Shown here: positions 26,629 through 34,475 of the stretch, piece after piece | Position numbering within the stretch: the stretch's first letter is position 1 | Layout: every line of letters begins with the position of its first letter | Assembly: GCA_964420835.1 (NCBI GenBank) | Contig: CAYQUO010000002.1 | Span: 155,733 to 219,732 of the forward strand | Reading direction: 5' to 3' | Length of the DNA: 64,000 nucleotides | Origin: CAYQUO01 sp964420835 | Lineage (GTDB): Bacteria; Chloroflexota; Anaerolineae; Anaerolineales; Anaerolineaceae | Program-made: the position numbers and the translations under genes | The notes under the pieces: model-generated | The model's input: the letters and a program-made list of their open reading frames with translations, nothing else | Databases searched by the model: none | Told to the model about the DNA's origin: nothing

Positions 26629-28851
26629 ATGTACTATGCCCATACCAGGGAACTGGAAATATCCAATTGGCAAAGTTTGCGTGAGCATTTAGTCAATTCG
26701 GCCATCCTTGCCAGGGATATCGGCCATGACGCCGGAGTTTCTGAGTTCGCATATCTCGCCGCATTACTTCACGATATCGGCAAGTATTCCCAAAAGTTTC
26801 AAGACAGGCTTTACGGCCGTGGAGCCCGGGTCGACCATTCGACTGCCGGTGCCAAAGAGGCCATAAACATTTTTCGGACCACACCCCAACCCATAATTGG
26901 TACGCTCCTGGCCTATTGCATTGCCGGGCACCATACAGGACTGCCTGATTATGGCAGCGTGATCGACACAGGCGTCGAAGGCACCTTACAAGCCCGACTC
27001 AAGAAAAATGTGCATGATTTCAGCAATTATCAAACAGAAATTAACATAAACGATCTCACCCTTCCCCAAGCTATACCGATCTGTAGAACGACCGATACTG
27101 GAGAGTTCTCGCTGGCCTTCTTCACCCGTATGGTCTATTCTGTGCTGGTTGATGCAGATTACTTGGACACCGAAGCCTTTATGGCTGAAACCAAATATGT
27201 ACGAGAGAAGTTAGTTTCTATCGATGAATTGTGCAACACATTCGAGAATTACCTTAAGAAATTTGAGAAGCCGGCTAACAAGATACAAGCCAAGCGAACG
27301 GAGACTCTGCACACCTGCCTTGAAAAAGCCAGCGGCAGGCAGGGTTTATATAAGTTAACTGTTCCGACAGGGGGCGGCAAGACCTTCTCATCCATGGCAT
27401 TCGCCTTGCGTCATGCACGAATAAACGGATTAAAACGGATCCTCTACGTCATCCCTTTCACCAGCATTATTGACCAGAACGCCGCTGAATTCAAAAAAAT
27501 CCTTGGTGAATCCAATGTGTTGGAGCATCACTCTAATTTTGATTGGGAAAGACTCGGGAAGGTGATGACGACCGAGGATGATGATGACCGTACAAACAAG
27601 ATGGTCGAAAAGCTAAAGCTGGCTTCTGAGAACTGGGACATTCCCATCATTATGACGACAAATGTCCAGTTCTTCGAATCCCTTTTCGCCAACCACTCTT
27701 CGGCATGTCGGAAACTGCACAACATTGCCGGCAGCGTGATCATATTCGACGAGGCACAGATGCTTCCAAAGCAGTATCTTAAACCATGTCTTCTGGCAAT
27801 TTATGAGCTGGTAAAAAATTACCGGGCTACGGCTGTCTTTTGCACGGCGACCCAGCCCCCAATCGAACGATTCCTTCCAAGCGAGGCCAGCATTGTAGAA
27901 CTGGCCCAAAATCCAAACGGCCTATACCAATTTTTTAAACGGGTCGAGATTGTCCAATGCGGAAAAATGACAGATATTGAAATTGCAGAAAAGTTGCGGG
28001 AAGTGAACCAGGGAATGTGCATCGTGAACACACGTAAGCATGCCAGGGGGATATTCAACCTTATCGGGGGAGAGGGCTGCTTCCACCTTTCCACATTGAT
28101 GTGCCCGGCACACAGGAAAAAGACGATTGATGAAATTCGTAACCGGCTGTCGACTGATAATTCTTGCAGGGTGGTTTCCACCCAGATCATCGAGGCTGGT
28201 ATCGACCTTGACTTCCCGGAAGGTTACCGGGCAATGGCAGGGCTTGATGCGATCCTTCAGGCTGCTGGCAGAGTGAACCGGGAAGGGAAAAGGGGAAAAG
28301 GTAGGCTTTATATTTTTGAACCGGACACTGAATTAATTAAGCGAACACCATCTTACATTGAACAAGGGGCAGATATCACCAGGATCATCCTGAGAGAGTA
28401 TTCTGATCCGACCTCCTTGGAAGCCATCTCTTGTTATTACCGCCGGCTCTTTGACCTGCAGGGCAAGCATACTATTGACATCCACCGGATTGTGGAATGC
28501 TTTGAAAAAGGAATTGGTGAGCCATGTTTCGATTTTACAACTGCGGCTGACAAGTTCAGACTGATTGACAATCAAACTACATCAGTCATCATCCCTTATG
28601 ATGCCAAGGCAAATGGAATTCTTCAACAGGTTCGAAAGAGTGACACACCACGCAAATTTTCCAGGCTTCTGCAACAGTACGCTGTAAACATTTATGAAAA
28701 TGAATATCAAGCCCTGATGGATGCGGGCATGATCGAAATAGATAACTACGGAGGTGTCTATGCAGTACTAAAAAATCGAAACAATTACGATGACCTGACG
28801 GGGCTCATCCTCCCAGAAGGCGGGGGAGAGGCAATCTTCTATGATGGATGA
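26629..28851 (+). CDS. cas3: CRISPR-associated helicase/nuclease Cas3, type I-C
   Basis: The 740-residue protein has an N-terminal HD nuclease domain (LLHDIGKYSQKF near residue 47) fused to a superfamily 2 helicase with Walker A VPTGGGKTFSS (about residue 245), the DEAH-box variant DEAQ (about 373), and motif VI QAAGRVNREG. It unwinds and degrades target DNA recruited by Cascade. The start at 26629 is preferred since GGGAGGAAGGG lies just before it; an ATG at 26611 would contain the SD. It opens the cas operon. Base use is visibly richer in A/T than the flanking cob genes, which suits horizontal transfer. Confidence 0.95.
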   Translation: MYYAHTRELEISNWQSLREHLVNSAILARDIGHDAGVSEFAYLAALLHDIGKYSQKFQDRLYGRGARVDHSTAGAKEAINIFRTTPQPIIGTLLAYCIAGHHTGLPDYGSVIDTGVEGTLQARLKKNVHDFSNYQTEININDLTLPQAIPICRTTDTGEFSLAFFTRMVYSVLVDADYLDTEAFMAETKYVREKLVSIDELCNTFENYLKKFEKPANKIQAKRTETLHTCLEKASGRQGLYKLTVPTGGGKTFSSMAFALRHARINGLKRILYVIPFTSIIDQNAAEFKKILGESNVLEHHSNFDWERLGKVMTTEDDDDRTNKMVEKLKLASENWDIPIIMTTNVQFFESLFANHSSACRKLHNIAGSVIIFDEAQMLPKQYLKPCLLAIYELVKNYRATAVFCTATQPPIERFLPSEASIVELAQNPNGLYQFFKRVEIVQCGKMTDIEIAEKLREVNQGMCIVNTRKHARGIFNLIGGEGCFHLSTLMCPAHRKKTIDEIRNRLSTDNSCRVVSTQIIEAGIDLDFPEGYRAMAGLDAILQAAGRVNREGKRGKGRLYIFEPDTELIKRTPSYIEQGADITRIILREYSDPTSLEAISCYYRRLFDLQGKHTIDIHRIVECFEKGIGEPCFDFTTAADKFRLIDNQTTSVIIPYDAKANGILQQVRKSDTPRKFSRLLQQYAVNIYENEYQALMDAGMIEIDNYGGVYAVLKNRNNYDDLTGLILPEGGGEAIFYDG

Positions 28852-28866
28852 AGAAAGGAGATCGAT

Positions 28867-29535
28867 ATGGGATATGGCATAACCATGCGAGTCAGCGGGG
28901 ATTATGCGTTATTCACCCGGCCGGAAATGAAAACAGAGCGGATGAGTTACGATGTGATTACACCATCCGCTGCACGCGGCATCTTCGAGGCAGTTTATTG
29001 GAAGCCCTCCATCCGCTGGGTGATCGACCGCATACACGTGCTCAATGAGATCAAGTTTACCAATATCCGAAGGAACGAGGTCAGCGGGAAGGTGTCGGAT
29101 GGGAAAGCACTTAGGGCCATGAGGGGGTCAGGGGAACTGCTGTTCCTCTCGAGCAATGACAAGAGCCAACGCCAACAGCGGGCAGCCATGGTCTTGAAAA
29201 ATGTCGATTATGTCCTCGAAGCCCACTTTGAAGTGATCCCGGAAAAATCCGGTCCGGAGGACACGGTGGAGAAACATTACAACATGGTATTGCGTCGGCT
29301 GCGCAAAGGGCAGTATTACCATGCTCCCTGCTTGGGAACGCGCGAGTTTGGAGCTCGGGTGGAAATTGTGAAGGATGGGCAGATTCCTTCCAGCAAACTA
29401 AAAGGACAAACCTCCCTGGGTTGGATGCTCTACGATTTGGATTTCAGCGACCCGAAGGACATACGGCCTATTTTCTTCAAAGCTGAGATGGTTGACGGCG
29501 TGATCGACCTGGCCAATGTAAGAAAGGCAGGGTAG
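28867..29535 (+). CDS. cas5c: Cas5c (Cas5d) pre-crRNA endonuclease
   Basis: The 222-residue protein matches type I-C Cas5: GYGITMRVSGDYALFTRPEM at the N-terminus, SYDVITPSAARGIFEAVYWKP and the C-terminal GWMLYDLDF. In I-C systems, which lack Cas6, Cas5 cuts the repeat RNA and keeps the 5' handle as part of Cascade. AAAGGAG lies 6 nt upstream of the ATG. It follows cas3 by 15 nt and precedes cas8c by 4 nt. Confidence 0.94.
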   Translation: MGYGITMRVSGDYALFTRPEMKTERMSYDVITPSAARGIFEAVYWKPSIRWVIDRIHVLNEIKFTNIRRNEVSGKVSDGKALRAMRGSGELLFLSSNDKSQRQQRAAMVLKNVDYVLEAHFEVIPEKSGPEDTVEKHYNMVLRRLRKGQYYHAPCLGTREFGARVEIVKDGQIPSSKLKGQTSLGWMLYDLDFSDPKDIRPIFFKAEMVDGVIDLANVRKAG

Positions 29536-29539
29536 GGCC

Positions 29540-31411
29540 ATGGTGCTGCAAGCGCTTAACCGGTATTACGATATCCTCGCTGGTGACCCTGCCAGTGATA
29601 TCCCTCGCTTGGGCTACAGTATTGTACCGGTCTCTTTTGCTCTCAACCTGTCAAATGGAGGTGAGGTTTTGGATGTCCTCCATCTTTACGAGACCGTCCA
29701 GCGGGGCAGGGAGGTTCTGGAGAGGCCCTTGCCTCTGAACGTTCCAGAGCAGGCAAAGAAGTCTTCCAACATTGTCGCAAACTTTCTTTGTGGTACTGCC
29801 GAATATGTTCTTGGACTGACCGGCAAACATTACAAAGATTCCAACTTTGCTTCCCGCTGCTTCCATGCTTTCAGGAAACTCAACCTTGCAATATTGAAGG
29901 AGGTCGATTGCTTGGAGGCTGAGGCAGTAAGGCGATTCTTGGATTGTTGGGATCCCCTGAAAGCGCAAGGATGTCTTCCTTTACACAGCCACCTGGAAGA
30001 AATGCTAAGAGGCAGCAATATCGTCTTTATGTTGGATGGCAGCCCCGGCTTCATTCACGAACATCCTGCCGTGCGGCGGTCATGGGAAGAATACAGGATG
30101 CGCAACATAAGCCAAACCCATGCCCAGTGCCTGGTGACCGGAGTGGTTTCTCCTATTGCTCGGTTGCATCCTTCACTTAAGGGTATCAAGGGAGCCCAGT
30201 CTTCAGGCGCAACACTGGTGGGCTTTAATGCAGATGCTTATACATCGTTTGGAAAAGTGCAGGGGGGCAACTCACCCGTGAGTGAGAAGGCGACTTTTGC
30301 CTATACTACAGCATTAAACCATCTGCTATCAAAGGATAACCCGAACCGGAAGTTCAACATCGGGGATACAACGGTGGTTTACTGGGCGGAGAGCCCTGAT
30401 CCGGCCTATCCAACCTTGTTCCAGGGCCTGTTCAGCCTGGAAGCGGAAGCGGAGGCGGCAAAGGGGGCCCGGAAAACCGGCAGCAGGAACGCCCAGGCGG
30501 AGGAAAGGCTGCGTGAAGTCGCTAAGAGGGTGAAGGGTTTGCAACCTGCGGACACTACACGACTCCTGGAAGGGTTGGATCCGAAAATCCGTTTCTACGT
30601 CCTTGGCTTGGCGCCCAACGCCGCCCGGGCTTCTGTGCGCTTCTTCCATGCAGATCTGTTCGGTTCCCTGGTCGAGAAGATCATGCGTCATTACCGGGAC
30701 ATGGAGATGGTGCGAGAATTTATTGACCAACCCGAATTCATACCCCTATGGCAGGTACTCAACGAAACCTTCTCCAAAAAAGAACACGATGGAAAACCAT
30801 CCCCCATAATGGCTGGCGCTATGTTCCGGGCTATCCTGGAGGATGCACCCTATCCGGCTGCATTGTATTATGCTGTTCTCAACCGCATCCGGGCGGATGT
30901 GGATGATAAACGAAAGAACATCCAAAAAATCAACCGAACCCGGGCGTCGGTCATCAAAGCCTACCTGAAACGCAAATACCGCCACCAGGAAAAAAATCCG
31001 ATACAGGAGGATTTATATATGTCTCTGAATGAGAAAAGCACCAACCCAGCCTACCTGCTTGGGCGTCTGTTCGCTGCCCTGGAGAAAGCCCAGAAGGATG
31101 CCATCCCGAACCTGAATGCCACCATCAAAGACCGCTATTTCACCAACGCCTGCGCCGCTCCGGCCAGCGTCTTCCCGGTTCTGCTGCGTCTTTCTCAGCA
31201 CCACATTTCCAAAGAGAAGAACCGATATATCGATCAGCTGATTGGGCGGATCGTGGAGTTGCTGGATATTGAAAAGAACCCCATCCCCACCCATCTTTCG
31301 CTGGACGAGCAGGGTGCCTTCATCCTGGGGTACTATCATCAACGAACTGATTTATACACCCCCAAGGCGGATAGAGTGAAAGATAAAGAAGCTGCTCAGG
31401 CTGTAAATTAA
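29540..31411 (+). CDS. cas8c: Cas8c large subunit of type I-C Cascade (Csd1)
   Basis: The 623-residue protein matches Csd1/Cas8c: start MVLQALNRYYDIL, RLGYSIVPVSFALNLSNGGE, FLDGSPGF-like LDGSPGFIHEHPAV, and the late VYWAESPDPAYPTLF. It recognises the PAM and holds target DNA in Cascade. The C-terminal 130 residues contain a separate internal start preceded by AGGAGG, annotated as cas11c. The gene begins 4 nt after cas5c. Confidence 0.94.
   Translation: MVLQALNRYYDILAGDPASDIPRLGYSIVPVSFALNLSNGGEVLDVLHLYETVQRGREVLERPLPLNVPEQAKKSSNIVANFLCGTAEYVLGLTGKHYKDSNFASRCFHAFRKLNLAILKEVDCLEAEAVRRFLDCWDPLKAQGCLPLHSHLEEMLRGSNIVFMLDGSPGFIHEHPAVRRSWEEYRMRNISQTHAQCLVTGVVSPIARLHPSLKGIKGAQSSGATLVGFNADAYTSFGKVQGGNSPVSEKATFAYTTALNHLLSKDNPNRKFNIGDTTVVYWAESPDPAYPTLFQGLFSLEAEAEAAKGARKTGSRNAQAEERLREVAKRVKGLQPADTTRLLEGLDPKIRFYVLGLAPNAARASVRFFHADLFGSLVEKIMRHYRDMEMVREFIDQPEFIPLWQVLNETFSKKEHDGKPSPIMAGAMFRAILEDAPYPAALYYAVLNRIRADVDDKRKNIQKINRTRASVIKAYLKRKYRHQEKNPIQEDLYMSLNEKSTNPAYLLGRLFAALEKAQKDAIPNLNATIKDRYFTNACAAPASVFPVLLRLSQHHISKEKNRYIDQLIGRIVELLDIEKNPIPTHLSLDEQGAFILGYYHQRTDLYTPKADRVKDKEAAQAVN
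31019..31411 (+). CDS. cas11c: Cas11c small subunit from an internal start in cas8c
   Basis: The ATG at 31019 is in frame with cas8c (its codon 494) and has a perfect AGGAGG at 31005-31010, 8 nt upstream, far better than the ribosome site of cas8c itself. The product would be 130 residues, MSLNEKSTNPAYLLGRLFAA onwards, mostly helical. Internal translation of a small subunit from cas8 is established for type I-C systems, where Cas11c copies line the Cascade belly. The sequence supports the same arrangement here; expression is inferred. Confidence 0.8.
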   Translation: MSLNEKSTNPAYLLGRLFAALEKAQKDAIPNLNATIKDRYFTNACAAPASVFPVLLRLSQHHISKEKNRYIDQLIGRIVELLDIEKNPIPTHLSLDEQGAFILGYYHQRTDLYTPKADRVKDKEAAQAVN

Positions 31412-31426
31412 AAAAAGGAGGAAGTT

Positions 31427-32308
31427 ATGAACGAACCGATTAAGAACCGCTATGAATTCGTACTGCTGTACGACGTGGAGAACGGCAACCCGAACGGGGA
31501 TCCGGATGCCGGAAACATGCCGCGCATTGACCCCGAGACCGGCTATGGTATCGTTACCGATGTTTGCATTAAACGCAAGGTGCGCAACTATGTGGAACTC
31601 ATCAAAATGGATGCGCCCGGGTATCGGATTTATGTAAAAGAAGGAATTCCGCTGATTACCCAGCACAAGGAAGCATATGTCGCCAACAATATGGAGGTCC
31701 CGAAAAAGGAGGAAGCCAAGTCGGTTGGTGCCGGTGCACTGGCCATTTTGAGGAAATGGATGTGTGCGAACTTCTACGACATACGCGCCTTTGGTGCGGT
31801 GATGACACTGACGGTAAACTGCGGCCAGGTGCGCGGCCCGGTGCAGCTCAACTTTTCCCGTAGCATTGACCCAATTGTCCAGCAGGAGGTGACCATCACC
31901 CGGATGACTGTAGCCCGCGAGGATGAGGAGAAAAAAACAGAGATCGGCCGCAAGCACATTGTCCCTTATGGGTTGTACCGCGTGGAGGGTTATGTATCGG
32001 CCAAGCTGGCAAACGACCCTGGGAAAGGCACTGGTTTTTCAGAAGACGACCTGGCCTTGTTCTGGGAGGCGTTGGTGAACATGTTCGAACATGACCATTC
32101 GGCGGCGCGAGGGAAGATGGCCTCCCGTAAACTATTCATCTTTAAGCATGAGAGCGAACTGGGGAATGCACCGGCACACGCACTTTTTGAAACTGTTGGT
32201 GTGGAGCGTGTGGACCCAACCAGCCCGCCACGACGCTTTGAGGACTACCTCGTAAGATTTCAGAAGGACAGGGTGCCTGCCGGGGTGAGCGTTATCGAGA
32301 AATTATGA
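31427..32308 (+). CDS. cas7c: Cas7c backbone subunit (Csd2)
   Basis: The 293-residue protein begins with NRYEFVLLYDVENGNPNGDP, the standard Csd2/Cas7 opening with RRM-fold strands and the PNGDPD loop. Cas7 polymerises along the crRNA to form the Cascade backbone. A strong AAAGGAGGAAGTT site precedes the ATG. It overlaps cas4 by 4 bp. Confidence 0.95.
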   Translation: MNEPIKNRYEFVLLYDVENGNPNGDPDAGNMPRIDPETGYGIVTDVCIKRKVRNYVELIKMDAPGYRIYVKEGIPLITQHKEAYVANNMEVPKKEEAKSVGAGALAILRKWMCANFYDIRAFGAVMTLTVNCGQVRGPVQLNFSRSIDPIVQQEVTITRMTVAREDEEKKTEIGRKHIVPYGLYRVEGYVSAKLANDPGKGTGFSEDDLALFWEALVNMFEHDHSAARGKMASRKLFIFKHESELGNAPAHALFETVGVERVDPTSPPRRFEDYLVRFQKDRVPAGVSVIEKL

Positions 32309-32973
32309 CCCCCGACTACTCCCCGGATGACCTGCTGCCCCTTTCCGGCATCCAGCACTTCTGCTTCTGCCGACGGCAGTGGGCGCTTATTCATATCGAG
32401 AACCAGTGGCGGGAGAATGTCCTCACTGTCGAAGGCCGTCAACTGCACAGGCGGGTGAATGACCCCTATTTCACTGAGGTTCGCAAAGGGGTCATCACCG
32501 CCCGGTACATGCCGGTGGTCTCCTACCGACTGGGCCTGACCGGTATCTGTGATGTTGTCGAGTTCATCGAAACTCCTGGTGGCGTGCACATCCATGGCCG
32601 GCAGGGAACCTGGCTGGCAGCACCGGTGGAATACAAGCGTGGCCATAAAAAACGGGAGCCTGTCGACGAGGTTCAGTTGTGTGCTCAGGCCATCTGTCTG
32701 GAGGAGATGCTTTCCCTTCAGATCCCAAAAGGGTACCTGTATTATGGGGAGACTCGCCATCGGGTGGATGTGGAATTAACTTCAGAACTTCGCACCCTGG
32801 TGGAGGATATGGCAAGGGAGATGCATTCCTATTTGGAAAGGAAACATACCCCAAAAGTCAAACCCTCCAAAGCCTGCCGATCCTGTTCGCTGGTGGACAT
32901 CTGTCTGCCTGTGCTAATGGAAGGTGCCCTTGCCGCTTCCACCTATATTCGGAAGCATCTGGAGGAGGATTGA
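32305..32973 (+). CDS. cas4: Cas4 exonuclease of the adaptation module
   Basis: The 222-residue protein has the Cas4 layout: N-terminal Cys in IQHFCFCRRQW, RecB-like nuclease residues in TGICDVVEF and APVEYKRG, a QLCAQAICLEEM helix, and a C-terminal CRSCSLVDIC that with the first Cys binds an Fe-S cluster. Cas4 trims prespacers and helps select the PAM. Its ATG overlaps the cas7 stop (ATGA). Confidence 0.94.
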   Translation: MTPDYSPDDLLPLSGIQHFCFCRRQWALIHIENQWRENVLTVEGRQLHRRVNDPYFTEVRKGVITARYMPVVSYRLGLTGICDVVEFIETPGGVHIHGRQGTWLAAPVEYKRGHKKREPVDEVQLCAQAICLEEMLSLQIPKGYLYYGETRHRVDVELTSELRTLVEDMAREMHSYLERKHTPKVKPSKACRSCSLVDICLPVLMEGALAASTYIRKHLEED

Positions 32974-32974
32974 A

Positions 32975-34006
32975 ATGAAAAAACTCCTCAATGTGCTCTA
33001 TGTCACCTTTCCGGACGCCTATCTCAACCTGGAGGGTGAGACAGTTTTAATCAAGCGCACCGAAGAAGTAGCCTTGCGGTTGCCACTGCTTAACCTGGAG
33101 AACATTGTCTGCTTTGGTTACCCGGGTGCCAGCCCGGCCCTCATGGGCGCCTGTGCCGAGCGGGGTGTAGGCCTTTGTTTTCTCACCCCAGGAGGCCGCT
33201 TCCTGGCAAGGGTCAATGGTAGGGTCAAGGGCAACGTTTTGCTCAGGAAAAAGCAATATCTCCTTTCTGAAGATCTTCTAAAGGCTCTGCCTGTGGCTGC
33301 CTCTTTTCTGCTTGGAAAGATCTCCAATTGCCGAAAGGTGGTGGAACGTGCCCTCCGCGACCATGCCCTCCTGGTGGATGTGGATTGCCTCAAGGCGGCA
33401 TCTTTTTCACTCAAAGAACTCTTAAAAGCGGTCCCGGGTTGCCGGACATTGAATGACTTAATGGGTGTGGAAGGCAGCGCGGCAAAGATCTATTTTGGGG
33501 TCTTTGATCAGTTCATCCTCCAACAAAGGGAGGCTTTTTACTTCAAAGAACGTTCCCGCCGTCCACCTCTTGACAATATGAATGCAGTCCTGTCCTTCCT
33601 CTATACCATCCTGGCGAATGAGGTGGCATCTGCCCTCGAAACTGTTGGTCTTGATCCATATGTTGGCTTCCTCCACCAGGACCGTCCTGGCCGCCCTTCA
33701 CTTGCTCTCGATCTGATGGAGGAACTGCGGCCAGTATTTGCCGACCGCCTGGCTCTCTCCCTCGTCAATCGCCGACAGTTGAATGCCGAGAGTTTCACCC
33801 AGAAGGAAAGCGGCGGGGTGGTCATGGATGATGCTGCCCGCAAGGCGGTTCTTTCTGCCTGGCAGGAACGCAAAAAAGAAGAACTAACCCACCCTTTCCT
33901 GCAGGAACGTATTCCTTTCGGGCTGGTTCCCCATGTCCAGGCACTCCTGCTTGCACGATTCCTGCGCGGCGATCTGGATGCCTACCCGCCGTTTTTCTGG
34001 AGTTAG
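32975..34006 (+). CDS. cas1: Cas1 integrase
   Basis: The 343-residue protein has the Cas1 catalytic set: Glu in LMGVEGSAAKIYF, His in GFLHQDRPGRPSLALDLMEE and Asp in LALDLMEELRP. With Cas2 it inserts new spacers at the leader end. The ATG at 32975, one base after the cas4 stop, has GGAGGAGG upstream and is preferred to a longer frame that would overlap cas4. Confidence 0.96.
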   Translation: MKKLLNVLYVTFPDAYLNLEGETVLIKRTEEVALRLPLLNLENIVCFGYPGASPALMGACAERGVGLCFLTPGGRFLARVNGRVKGNVLLRKKQYLLSEDLLKALPVAASFLLGKISNCRKVVERALRDHALLVDVDCLKAASFSLKELLKAVPGCRTLNDLMGVEGSAAKIYFGVFDQFILQQREAFYFKERSRRPPLDNMNAVLSFLYTILANEVASALETVGLDPYVGFLHQDRPGRPSLALDLMEELRPVFADRLALSLVNRRQLNAESFTQKESGGVVMDDAARKAVLSAWQERKKEELTHPFLQERIPFGLVPHVQALLLARFLRGDLDAYPPFFWS

Positions 34007-34015
34007 GAGCTAGCC

Positions 34016-34306
34016 ATGATGGTCCTTGTCACCTATGATGTGAATACCGAAACGGATGCCGGGAAGAAGCGGTTGCGCCGTGTGGCAAAGGAATGCCAAA
34101 ATTATGGCCAGCGGGTTCAGAACTCTGTCTTCGAATGTTTGATTGATCCTGCCCAATTAAAACAGTTGCAGGCGGCCTTGCAGACCATTGTTGACCTTGA
34201 AAAAGACAGCGTTCGTTATTATTATCTCGGAAACGAGTGGCGCAATCGAGTGGAACATGTTGGCGCCAAGGTTACTTTGGACTTGGAGGGGACCTTGATC
34301 GTTTGA
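34016..34306 (+). CDS. cas2: Cas2 structural subunit of the integration complex
   Basis: The 96-residue protein has the ferredoxin-like Cas2 pattern, MMVLVTYDVNTETDAGKKRL and RVQNSVFECLID. It is the scaffold for Cas1 during spacer insertion. The start may be the first or second Met (34016 or 34019). It is the last cas gene before the leader. Confidence 0.95.
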   Translation: MMVLVTYDVNTETDAGKKRLRRVAKECQNYGQRVQNSVFECLIDPAQLKQLQAALQTIVDLEKDSVRYYYLGNEWRNRVEHVGAKVTLDLEGTLIV

Positions 34307-34475
34307 TTGCGAACCTCATGTGAACAAGGTTTGCAAGGGAAGTTCGCAGGAAGAAAGCCGAGAATGGAGGTGTTAAAACCTTAAAGTTCCATTCGATCAG
34401 GATGCTTTATGAGTGTTAATGGTCGCTGAATCGCCAAATATGGCGGGTATAAGCAAAAAGCCGCCATAATTTGCA
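34307..34475 (+). promoter_or_regulatory. CRISPR leader with alternative hairpins
   Basis: The 169 bp between cas2 and the first repeat are AT-richer than the genes. Near the end an 8-bp perfect dyad, TATGGCGG (34439-34446) and CCGCCATA (34461-34468), stops 7 nt before repeat 1. The first arm can also pair with an upstream CGCCA in CGCCAAATATGGCG, so two hairpins compete. It should hold the array promoter and leader-anchoring sequence for Cas1-Cas2. Confidence 0.75.
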
